Of a DNA stretch of 64,000 nt, positions 9,601-16,374 are shown piece by piece (within the stretch, counting starts at the first letter, position 1; each line of letters opens with the position of its first letter). A program made the position numbers and the translations under genes. Below the pieces are notes generated by a model, which saw only the letters and a program-made list of their open reading frames with translations, was not told the origin of the DNA and did not search any database. This stretch comes from Rugosimonospora acidiphila (GTDB taxonomy: Bacteria; Actinomycetota; Actinomycetes; Mycobacteriales; Micromonosporaceae). The DNA lies in the NCBI RefSeq assembly GCF_039543385.1, contig NZ_BAABJQ010000006.1, positions 355,765 through 419,764 on the forward strand. The letters are read 5' to 3'.

Positions 9601-9627
9601 CTGGCACTCGGCGTTTGTGAGTGCCAG
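9601..9627. promoter_or_regulatory. CIRCE operator for HrcA
   Basis: A perfect 9–9–9 inverted repeat, CTGGCACTC then nine bases then GAGTGCCAG, matching the consensus TTAGCACTC-N9-GAGTGCTAA except at the outer bases. It stands directly upstream of hrcA. The divergent DUF4870 gene starts about 100 bases away, so the operator mainly concerns hrcA–dnaJ. Confidence 0.95.
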
Positions 9628-9711
9628 TCTACTTCCGGTCGAGCGGCGCAGGGGATCGGCGCGTCGTCCGATTCCCGCATACCCCTCCTGGCGTCCCCCT
9701 TGCCGTACCCC

Positions 9712-9717
9712 TACCGT
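9712..9717 (+). promoter_or_regulatory. Leaderless-type -10 box of first DUF4870 gene
   Basis: TACCGT lies seven bases before the ATG at 9725, so a transcript would begin at or next to the initiation codon. No Shine-Dalgarno sequence is visible. The 16 bases from C9711 to the start are nearly identical to those before the second DUF4870 gene. Confidence 0.6.
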
Positions 9718-9724
9718 GACGCAC

Positions 9725-10423
9725 ATGACCCAACCACCCACCCCACCATGGGACGAAACGCAGGCCGGCGGGCAGCCGGGATCGGGCGCGCCGGCGGGGT
9801 CGGGCGCGCCGGGGTCCGGCGTGCCGCCCCAGCCGGGACCGGCCGGGCCGGGCCCCACTCAGCCGGGTTACGGCCAGCCGGGCCAGCCGGGCCAGTCCGG
9901 CCCGGGCGGCGCGCCGGGTTACGGGCAGTCCGGCCCGGGCGGAGCGCCGGGTTACGGGCAGCCCTACGGGTACCCCCCGCCCGGGTACTCGACCGGGCCC
10001 GGCCAGCAGCAGCCGGGCCCGCCACCACCCGGCTACCCCTCCTCCCAGGACAAGACCTGGGCGCTGGTCGCGCACTTTGGCGGGGCGGTCGGCGCGGTCG
10101 TCGGCGGCGGCCTGCTCGGCTTCGTCGCGCCGTTGATCGCGCTGCAGGGACGCGGCAACCAGTCCCCGGCCGTGCGGGCGCACGCGGCCGCGGCGCTGAA
10201 CTTCTTCGGCCCGGCCAGCGCGGTCGCGCTGATCCTGATCGTGGTCCGCATTTGCGTGGGCGCGTCGGGCGGCTGGCTGTTCACCGGGGCCGCCCACGCG
10301 CTGCTGAACCTCGCCCTGGGGGCCGTGGTGGTGCTCAGCGCGATCTTCGGCGTGGTCGGCGGGCTGCGGGCCAACGACGGCGAGCTGTACAAGTACCCGG
10401 TCAGCTACCCGGTCGTCCGTTGA
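9725..10423 (+). CDS. DUF4870 domain membrane protein (first of a tandem pair)
   Basis: A 232-residue protein with a ~110-residue Pro/Gly/Gln/Tyr-rich disordered N-terminus (GYGQ and PGYGQPGQ repeats) and a C-terminal DUF4870 domain. The domain holds the phrase SQDKTWALVAHFGG, about three hydrophobic segments, the conserved GRGNQSPAVRAHAAAALNF, and ends GLRANDGELYKYPVSYPVV. DUF4870 proteins are small multi-span membrane proteins of unknown role. Initiation at the ATG 9725 is supported by the TACCGT box seven bases upstream. It is paralogous to the next gene; the two differ mostly in the N-terminal repeat region. Confidence 0.85.
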   Translation: MTQPPTPPWDETQAGGQPGSGAPAGSGAPGSGVPPQPGPAGPGPTQPGYGQPGQPGQSGPGGAPGYGQSGPGGAPGYGQPYGYPPPGYSTGPGQQQPGPPPPGYPSSQDKTWALVAHFGGAVGAVVGGGLLGFVAPLIALQGRGNQSPAVRAHAAAALNFFGPASAVALILIVVRICVGASGGWLFTGAAHALLNLALGAVVVLSAIFGVVGGLRANDGELYKYPVSYPVVR

Positions 10424-10516
10424 CCTATCGCGCGCCGTCCGCTCTGTCCACCCCTGAGCGGCAACTGTCGACAACTGGTCATCCGGGCTGTCTGGCGCGC
10501 GGTTGATTGGGCCACC

Positions 10517-10522
10517 TACCGT
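10517..10522 (+). promoter_or_regulatory. Leaderless-type -10 box of second DUF4870 gene
   Basis: TACCGT ends seven bases before the ATG at 10530, in a context (CCTACCGTGACGGAC) matching the first DUF4870 promoter at all but one base. Confidence 0.6.
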
Positions 10523-10529
10523 GACGGAC

Positions 10530-11153
10530 ATGACCGAACCCCCCAGCCCCACCTGGGATCCCGGCGCCGCAGGCGGCCAGCCCCAGGATCCCTCCGCGCC
10601 CCCGCAAGGCTTCCAGCCGCCGCGCCAGCAGCCGCCCGGCCAACCGCAGGACGGCCCGGCGTGGGACGCCACCGCGCCCGGCGGTTACCCGCCGGGCGGC
10701 TATCCCCAGGGCGGCGGCGCGCCGGGCGGCTACCCGCCGGGCGGCATGCCCCCGGGCGGCTACCCGCCGCCGACGTACTACCCGCCCACGAGCCCGCCGC
10801 CGCTGGGCTACGCCACCGCCGACGACAAGACCTGGGCCCTGATCGCCCACTTCGGCGGCGCCGCCGGCATGTTCATCAGTGGCTTCCTCGGCTGGGTGGC
10901 TCCGCTGATCGCGCTGGTGAACAAGGGCAACCAGTCGCCGACCGTGCGCGCGCACGCGGTGGCCGCGCTGAACTTCCACCTGACCTGGACGATCGTCGCG
11001 GTGGTCGGCTACATCACGCTGTGCTTCTTCATCGGCTTCATCATCCTGCCGATCGCCTGGCTCGTCGGAGTCATCCTGGGCATCATCGGCGGGCTGCGCG
11101 CCAACGAAGGGCAGCTGTACCACTACCCGATGTCGATATCCATAGTGAAGTAG
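10530..11153 (+). CDS. DUF4870 domain membrane protein (second of a tandem pair)
   Basis: A 207-residue paralogue of the preceding gene. The N-terminal ~95 residues are Pro/Gly-rich with GGYPPGG repeats. The DUF4870 domain begins at ADDKTWALIAHFGG, has the NKGNQSPTVRAHAVAALNFHLTW signature, three likely membrane segments, and ends GLRANEGQLYHYPMSISIV. It has its own leaderless-type promoter and no visible Shine-Dalgarno, so it need not depend on the first gene. The function is unknown. A strong hairpin follows at 11172–11205. Confidence 0.85.
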   Translation: MTEPPSPTWDPGAAGGQPQDPSAPPQGFQPPRQQPPGQPQDGPAWDATAPGGYPPGGYPQGGGAPGGYPPGGMPPGGYPPPTYYPPTSPPPLGYATADDKTWALIAHFGGAAGMFISGFLGWVAPLIALVNKGNQSPTVRAHAVAALNFHLTWTIVAVVGYITLCFFIGFIILPIAWLVGVILGIIGGLRANEGQLYHYPMSISIVK

Positions 11154-11171
11154 ATCCGATCGTCCCCGGAG

Positions 11172-11205
11172 ACCGGTGAGTCTTCCCGGCTGGGAACTCA
11201 CCGGT
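11172..11205. terminator. Hairpin between convergent DUF4870 and hemW genes
   Basis: ACCGGTGAGT at 11172–11181 pairs perfectly with ACTCACCGGT at 11196–11205, with an inner TCCC/GGGA pairing. There is no long T tract. It serves both strands and lies in the only gap between the two convergent genes. Confidence 0.65.
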
Positions 11206-11225
11206 ATCACCCGCCCGGTGCCGGC

Positions 11226-12437
11226 TCACGGCAGCAGGTCACGCACCACCGCGTCGGCCAGCAGCCGGCCGCGCAGCGTCAGCACGGCCGCCCCGGCCGA
11301 GTAGCGTGCCGGGTCCAGCAGACCGTCCCCGAGTGCCCGCCCAGCCGCCTCCCGCCCCGCTACGTCCAATGTGGACAAGGGGAGCCCGCCGGCCAGCCGC
11401 AGCCGCAGCATGACCTCCTCGGTCTGGCGCTCGTCCTTGGTGAGCAGTTCCCGACCCTGCCCCGGCGACCCGCCCCGGGCCAGCCGGTCGGCGTACGCCG
11501 ACGGATGCTTCACGTTCCACCAGCGGACCCCGCCGACGTGGCTGTGCGCACCCGGGCCCAGCCCCCACCAGTCCCCGCCGTCCCAGTAGATGAGATTGTG
11601 CCGGCAGCGCGCCGCCTCGCCGGCCGCCCAGTTGGACACCTCGTACCAGTCGAGCCCGGCCTCGGACAGCGTGTAGTCCGCCGCCAGGTACCGGTCGGCC
11701 GCCACGTCGTCGTCCGGGTACGGCAGCTCCCCCCGGCGCATCCGGGCCGCCATCCGGGTGCCGTCCTCCACTATCAGGGCGTACGCGCTGACGTGATCCA
11801 CGCCCGCGTCGAGCACCGCCTGCAGGGAACCGGCGAAGTCCGCCGAGGTCTCCCCCGGCGTTCCGTAGATCAAGTCGAGGTTGACGTGCTCGAACCCGGC
11901 GTCGCGCGCCTCCCGCGCGGCCTGGATGGCCCGGCCCGGGGTGTGCCGGCGATCCAGCACCCGCAGCACGTGCGGGGCGGCGGACTGCATGCCCAGCGAG
12001 ATCCGGGTGAACCCGGCCCGGCGCAGCCGCGCCAGGGAGTCGGGCGTGACCGATTCGGGATTGGCCTCGGTGGTCACCTCGGCGCCCGGGGCCAACCCCC
12101 AGGTCCGGTCGATCCCTTCCAGAATCCGGCCGAGTTCGGCGGGAGGGAGCAGGGTCGGGGTGCCGCCGCCGAAGAACACGGTGTCCACCCGGGGCACCGA
12201 GCCGTCGAGCGCCCGGGCCGCCAGGGCCAACTCCGACAGCACCGTGTCGGCGTACCCGGCGGAGTCCACCCCCTCGCCCGGCGCGTACGTGTTGAAGTCG
12301 CAGTACCCGCACCTGGACGCGCAGAACGGCACGTGCACGTACACGCCGAAACCGCGCGCGCCGACGTCGGCGGTGGCTGAGGCCGGCAACCCGCCGTCGA
12401 AAGGAACCGGCTCACCGTCCGGCAACGCTCCAGGCAT
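11226..12437 (-). CDS. hemW: Radical SAM heme chaperone HemW
   Basis: 403 residues, formerly annotated as an oxygen-independent coproporphyrinogen III oxidase. The radical-SAM cluster motif is CASRCGYC (C39, C43, C46), preceded by the HemW phrase GVYVHVPFC and followed by VFFGGGTPTLLP and the SAM-binding NPES region. HemW proteins bind heme and deliver it to respiratory enzymes, and the extra cysteine of true HemN is not seen. The ATG giving MPGALPDG was chosen; a longer frame would run into the divergent gene. It lies back to back with the enoyl-CoA hydratase-like gene, 18 bases apart. Confidence 0.92.
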   Translation of the reverse strand: MPGALPDGEPVPFDGGLPASATADVGARGFGVYVHVPFCASRCGYCDFNTYAPGEGVDSAGYADTVLSELALAARALDGSVPRVDTVFFGGGTPTLLPPAELGRILEGIDRTWGLAPGAEVTTEANPESVTPDSLARLRRAGFTRISLGMQSAAPHVLRVLDRRHTPGRAIQAAREARDAGFEHVNLDLIYGTPGETSADFAGSLQAVLDAGVDHVSAYALIVEDGTRMAARMRRGELPYPDDDVAADRYLAADYTLSEAGLDWYEVSNWAAGEAARCRHNLIYWDGGDWWGLGPGAHSHVGGVRWWNVKHPSAYADRLARGGSPGQGRELLTKDERQTEEVMLRLRLAGGLPLSTLDVAGREAAGRALGDGLLDPARYSAGAAVLTLRGRLLADAVVRDLLP

Positions 12438-12443
12438 ACCTAC

Positions 12444-12449
12444 TAGTGT
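12444..12449 (+). promoter_or_regulatory. Leaderless-type -10 box of enoyl-CoA hydratase-like gene
   Basis: TAGTGT lies six bases before the ATG at 12456, inside the 18-base gap to divergent hemW. Confidence 0.55.
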
Positions 12450-12455
12450 GCCGTC

Positions 12456-13340
12456 ATGGGTTCTGAAGCCTCGCCGGTCCAGGTCGACATCGAGCGCGGG
12501 GTGGCCCGCGTCACGATGAACAGCCCACACAACCGCAACGCCCTGTCCGGGGCCATGATCGACGGCTTGATCGACGCGGTGGAGGCGGCGGTCGCCGATC
12601 CCGCGGTCCGGGTCCTCGTGCTGACCCACACCGGCCCGGTGTTCTGCTCCGGAGCCGACCTCAAGGAGACCGCGGCCGCACTCGCGGGCCAGGGCGGTCC
12701 GGCCGACCCCGCGGCCCAGGGCGGTCCGGCCGACCCCGCGGCCCAGGGCGGGTCCATGATCGGCGGGCGGGGCGGCGCCGAGGGGCCCGGGCCGGTGCCG
12801 GCCGGCCGGCTCGGCGAGTTGATCGCCACTATCTGTGAGTGCCCGAAGCCGGTGCTCGCCCGGATCGCCGGGCCGGCCCGGGCCGGCGGCCTCGGCCTGA
12901 TCGCCGCCGCCGACCTCGCGGTCTGCGCTACCGAGGCGAGTTTCGCGTTCACCGAGGTCCGGGTCGGCGTGATCCCGGCGGTGATCTCGGCGGTGGTGCT
13001 GCCGCGGCTCACCCCCCGGGCCGCGGCCGAGTTGTACCTGACCGGGGAGCCCTTCGACGGCGCCCGGGCGGAGCGGATCGGGCTGGTGACCGCCGCGGTA
13101 CCGGCGGCCGAACTGGACGCCGCGACCGACCGGTACGTCGAGGCGCTGCGCCGCGGGGCTCCCGGCGCCATGGCCGGGGCGAAGAGCCTGCTCCTGCGGG
13201 AGGCGACTGCTACCCTCCGTGATGATCTGGCCGATCTCACCGAGCTGTCGATCGCCTATTTCGGGTCGGCCGAGGGTATCGAGGGCATGTTGGCCTTCCG
13301 GGAAAAGCGGGACCCAGGCTGGATTTCGCAGTCCTTATAG
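12456..13340 (+). CDS. Enoyl-CoA hydratase/isomerase family protein
   Basis: A 294-residue crotonase-fold protein. The CoA-binding phrase FCSGADLKE and the second oxyanion segment RAGGLGLIAAADLAVC are present, followed by FTEVRVGVIPAVIS with one candidate acid (Glu of FTEV). The position of the first catalytic Glu of rat enoyl-CoA hydratase is occupied by Gly-Leu (GGLGL), as in the methylglutaconyl-CoA hydratase-like subgroup, so classical beta-oxidation activity is not assured. Between the two oxyanion motifs is an extra loop, GGPADPAAQ twice in tandem, from an exact 27-base DNA duplication. It starts with an apparently leaderless ATG. Confidence 0.88.
   Translation: MGSEASPVQVDIERGVARVTMNSPHNRNALSGAMIDGLIDAVEAAVADPAVRVLVLTHTGPVFCSGADLKETAAALAGQGGPADPAAQGGPADPAAQGGSMIGGRGGAEGPGPVPAGRLGELIATICECPKPVLARIAGPARAGGLGLIAAADLAVCATEASFAFTEVRVGVIPAVISAVVLPRLTPRAAAELYLTGEPFDGARAERIGLVTAAVPAAELDAATDRYVEALRRGAPGAMAGAKSLLLREATATLRDDLADLTELSIAYFGSAEGIEGMLAFREKRDPGWISQSL
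12690..12743 (+). repeat. Exact 27-base tandem duplication inside enoyl-CoA hydratase-like gene
   Basis: Two identical 27-base copies (12690–12716 and 12717–12743), in frame, encode nine residues each and lengthen a surface loop. A third partial copy (CAGGGCGG) follows. Confidence 0.9.
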
Positions 13341-13433
13341 GTGATTACCGATCATCCCAGCTAATAGAGTCGCTGAGCGTAGCGTGTAATTCCGGCGTAC
13401 TCTGACCGTGTCCGACCACTGTGGAGGATTACC

Positions 13434-14294
13434 GTGCGTATCCGGGTCGTTCTCGCGGTCTTCGCCGCGTTGGCCTTAATCGCCGGTGTCGGCATATACG
13501 TCGCGGTTCGAACCCTCGGCAGCGGAGCGCTGCACCTGATCACGCAGCAGTGCGTGGTCAACGCGAGCGGCAAGGCCACCCTGGAGCCGGCTCAGATGGC
13601 CAACGCCGCCACCATCGCCGCGGTCGGCCTCCGGCGCGGGCTGCCCACCCGGGCCGTGGTGATCGCCCTGGCCACCGCCATGCAGGAGTCGAAGCTGCAG
13701 AACCTGGCCGGCGGCGACCGCGACTCGATCGGCCTGTTCCAGCAGCGGCCCAGCCAGAACTGGGGGACCCCGCAGGAGATCGCCGACCCGCGCTACGCGG
13801 CCGGCGCCTTCTACGACGCTCTGCAGCGGGTGAACGACTGGCAGGAGGACTCGATCTCGGACGCCGCGCAGTCGGTGCAGCACTCCGCCGACGGCTCGGC
13901 CTACCAGCAGTGGGCCGACGAGGCCCAGGTGCTCGCCAACGCCCTGTCCGGCGACGCGGCCAGCGCCGTGGCCTGCACGATCACCGCTAAACCCGCGGTC
14001 CGCGGCACAGCCGCCCTGGGCGCGCTGGAGCAGAGCCTCGCGGCGGACTGGGGCGAGGTGGACAGCGTGACCGACGCCAGCCTGCCCGGGCTGGAGCTGA
14101 GCGTGAGCGAGACGCGCGACGGCTGGCAGTTGGCGCACTGGCTGGTTTCACACGCGGCTGACCAGAACGTTAAGAGTGTGCGGTTCGGCGGCGAGGAGTG
14201 GACCGCCAAGGCCGGCGCCTGGACCCACGCGTCGGGCAACCTCACGCTCGCCGCCGGTGACCAAGTCGTCGCCGAAGTTTATCCGCAGAGTTAG
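13434..14294 (+). CDS. Secreted or membrane-anchored lysozyme-like domain protein
   Basis: 286 residues. Residues 1–25 form a hydrophobic signal/anchor (RVVLAVFAALALIAGVGIYVAV). The middle (about 50–150) resembles a lysozyme/transglycosylase fold: AVVIALATAMQESKLQNLAGGDRDSIGLFQQRPSQNWG, with the E in MQES as a candidate catalytic acid and the helix-rich RYAAGAFYDAL. The last ~100 residues are unassigned. Related actinobacterial proteins are often mislabelled as heavy-metal transporters. The GTG start has a GGAGG six bases upstream. It probably acts on peptidoglycan outside the membrane; activity is unproven. Confidence 0.75.
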   Translation: MRIRVVLAVFAALALIAGVGIYVAVRTLGSGALHLITQQCVVNASGKATLEPAQMANAATIAAVGLRRGLPTRAVVIALATAMQESKLQNLAGGDRDSIGLFQQRPSQNWGTPQEIADPRYAAGAFYDALQRVNDWQEDSISDAAQSVQHSADGSAYQQWADEAQVLANALSGDAASAVACTITAKPAVRGTAALGALEQSLAADWGEVDSVTDASLPGLELSVSETRDGWQLAHWLVSHAADQNVKSVRFGGEEWTAKAGAWTHASGNLTLAAGDQVVAEVYPQS

Positions 14295-14317
14295 CTTACG
14301 AGTTCATTCTGTAAGCT
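14293..14317 (+). terminator. Weak hairpin after lysozyme-like gene
   Basis: AGCTTAC at 14293–14299 pairs with GTAAGCT at 14311–14317 around an 11-base loop. It overlaps the stop codon. Lack of a T tract makes it a weak terminator candidate; an operator is also possible. A second small inverted repeat (GCTCGCC/GGCGAGC) lies at 14375–14394. Confidence 0.35.
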
Positions 14318-14489
14318 CCTGGCGCCTTGCAGCCGTTATAGAGCAACGGAAACGGCGCTCATTCAACGATCAGCGCTCGCCGATGCCGGCGAGCCGGTCC
14401 AATTGCAGCGCGTTACCATCGGGAGTCTTCGTCGCCACCCGGGCGCGCGCCGGGGGGAGGCAGCATCGTTGAGGGAGGGCAGTAACACC

Positions 14490-15413
14490 ATGGAGGCAGC
14501 CAAGCCTGCTGCGTTCGACTACGACGGCCGGACCGGTTACGAGCCGATCAGTGAGGTCGATCGCAAGGAGTTTTTGGAGCAGGGCTTCTTGCTGCTCCGC
14601 AATGTACTGACCGAGGACCACCGGGCGGCGCTGGAAGAGGCCGTCGACCGCGTGTACGCGGAGGAGAAGGCGGCGGGTCGCACCACCAAGGACGGCACCC
14701 TGCACCTGCTCGGCTTCCTGGACCGTGACGAGCTGTTCGGCGAGCTGCTCACGCACCCGATCGCGTTCCCGTACATGTGGGGCCTGGCCGGCTGGAACAT
14801 CTACACCCACCACAACCACCTCGACGTGACCCCGCCGGCCCTGGAGCCGGAGAAGCCGTACTGGGGTTGGCACCAGGACGGGTACCGGCAGAACTCCGAC
14901 CCGGAGACCATGGACCCGAACGTGCCCCGGCCGATGTTCTCGCTCAAGGTCGCCTACGTCCTGTCCGACCTTTCGGAGACGGGCCGCGGCGCCACCAAGG
15001 TGATCCCCGGCAGCCACCTGTGGAACTCGCTGCCCCGCCCGGCCGACCTGAGCGTTCACAACCCGGACCCCGAGGGCACCGTCGAGATCACCGCCAACCC
15101 CGGTGACGCGTTCATCTTCGACCGCCGGCAGTGGCACTCGCGCTCGACGAACCTGTCGAACATCACCCGCAAGATGCTGTTCGTCGGTTACACGTACCGG
15201 TGGATCCGCCCGCTCGACGAGCTGCACCCGGACCCGAACAGCCCCTGGTGGACCAACCGGACCCCGGTGCAGCGCCAGCTGCTGGGCGAGGGCACCCACA
15301 CCGCCAACTACTGGGGCATCAACTGGGACGGGTACATCGACGACGAGATCCCGCTGCGCAAGGAGCTCAAGACCCGCGGCCTGCTCGACCGCAGCGTTCC
15401 CTGGCTGCGCTGA
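14490..15413 (+). CDS. Phytanoyl-CoA dioxygenase (PhyH) family protein
   Basis: A 307-residue Fe(II)/2-oxoglutarate-dependent dioxygenase. The metal-binding HxD is HQD in WGWHQDGYRQ, the distal His is in FIFDRRQWHSRSTNLS, and the 2-oxoglutarate Arg is probably that of NITRKMLFVGY. The PhyH pattern of GATKVIPGSH between them supports the family. Substrates in this family range from fatty acyl-CoA to ectoine and secondary metabolites, and nothing nearby identifies this one. The ATG at 14490 was chosen because GAGGGAGGG lies about ten bases upstream; a longer frame adds 29 basic residues. A strong terminator follows. Confidence 0.9.
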   Translation: MEAAKPAAFDYDGRTGYEPISEVDRKEFLEQGFLLLRNVLTEDHRAALEEAVDRVYAEEKAAGRTTKDGTLHLLGFLDRDELFGELLTHPIAFPYMWGLAGWNIYTHHNHLDVTPPALEPEKPYWGWHQDGYRQNSDPETMDPNVPRPMFSLKVAYVLSDLSETGRGATKVIPGSHLWNSLPRPADLSVHNPDPEGTVEITANPGDAFIFDRRQWHSRSTNLSNITRKMLFVGYTYRWIRPLDELHPDPNSPWWTNRTPVQRQLLGEGTHTANYWGINWDGYIDDEIPLRKELKTRGLLDRSVPWLR

Positions 15414-15431
15414 GCTCCTGGCCCGACGTCA

Positions 15432-15467
15432 CCGAGGCCCGCTCCGGACTCCCGGAGCGGGCCTCGG
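15432..15467 (+). terminator. Strong hairpin after PhyH gene
   Basis: A perfect 16-base-pair stem: 15432–15447 pairs with 15452–15467 around the loop ACTC. It lies 18 bases after the PhyH stop and ahead of the convergent GlsB-type gene; no long T run follows. Confidence 0.8.
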
Positions 15468-15525
15468 TCGCATTTCCAGCTGATCGTTGGTGCGCTCGCG
15501 TTCCGGCCGGAGCCGGGGACGCTCG

Positions 15526-15807
15526 CTACCGGTGACTCAGAGTCCTCCGGCCTCCACCGATGCCGCTGACCAGCGCCACGCCCAGTGCCGCCACACCGAT
15601 CTGGATGAAGAACTCGATCCAGTCGAAGCCCGAGGTGTCGGCCACGCCGACAGCCTTCGCCACGGCCGTGCCGATGAAGGCCGCGACGATACCGACAATG
15701 ATGGTGAGCCAGATCGGGATGTTCTGCCGGCCCGGAATCACCAGGCGCCCCAGCGCGCCGATGACCAGACCGACCAGGATCGCTGAGATGATGCCTGCCA
15801 CAGTCAC
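15526..15807 (-). CDS. GlsB/YeaQ/YmgE family membrane protein
   Basis: A 93-residue membrane protein of the transglycosylase-associated protein family, with three hydrophobic segments: TVAGIISAILVGLVIGALG, IPIWLTIIVGIVAAFIG, and a third near 66–83. The family phrase GRLVIPGRQNIP links the first two. Members are small stress-related inner membrane proteins with no established catalytic role, despite the old name. The GTG start is preceded by AGGAGG. It stands alone between two terminator-bounded units. Confidence 0.88.
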   Translation of the reverse strand: MTVAGIISAILVGLVIGALGRLVIPGRQNIPIWLTIIVGIVAAFIGTAVAKAVGVADTSGFDWIEFFIQIGVAALGVALVSGIGGGRRTLSHR

Positions 15808-15876
15808 GGGATCCTCCTCAACCCTCTTGTTCGGGGCAACGATCCAGAAATACCCGTGGCGTCGAATACCGAAACC

Positions 15877-16374
15877 TCAGTGACCGCGGACCAGCATCGC
15901 GGCGGCGTCAGGCAGGGCGCTGTCCATAGTGGAGAAGGCCATCGACGGCGGATCGCGCAGCGGCAGCCAGCCGTGGTCGGTCGCCTCGCTCGGGTCCGGG
16001 CGCAACTGCCCGTCCACGATCGTGGCGAGCCAGAACATGTCCAGCACCGGCAGCAGCTCGCCCTGGAACTGGTACTCGCCGAGGTACATGCCGACGAACT
16101 GGTCGAGGCGTACGGCGACCCCCAGCTCCTCCCGGGCCTCCCGCACCGCCGCGTCCCTCGGCAGCTCCCAACCGTCACAGAAGCCGCCCGGCAGGTCCCA
16201 CCGCCCGGCATTGGGCTCCCGGGCCCGCATCAGGGCGAGGAACCGGTCGCCGTCAACGATGATGACCGACGCCGTCGGACGGGCGTTGAGGAACATCGCG
16301 TACCCGCACGCCGGGCACTCGACCGGCGGTGCCGAGGCGAGCGGCGCGCCGCAGCGGTGGCAGTGGTACGTCAT
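15877..16374 (-). CDS. NUDIX hydrolase with N-terminal zinc ribbon
   Basis: 165 residues. The N-terminus has two CxxC pairs (CHRC at 5–8 and CPAC near 20), a zinc ribbon like that of NADH pyrophosphatase-type Nudix proteins. The Nudix box is complete: GGFCDGWELPRDAAVREARE followed by ELG. Such enzymes cleave nucleoside diphosphates linked to another group; the substrate here is not identifiable. The start overlaps the lepA stop codon (ATGA), so it is translationally coupled to lepA. Confidence 0.9.
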   Translation of the reverse strand: MTYHCHRCGAPLASAPPVECPACGYAMFLNARPTASVIIVDGDRFLALMRAREPNAGRWDLPGGFCDGWELPRDAAVREAREELGVAVRLDQFVGMYLGEYQFQGELLPVLDMFWLATIVDGQLRPDPSEATDHGWLPLRDPPSMAFSTMDSALPDAAAMLVRGH

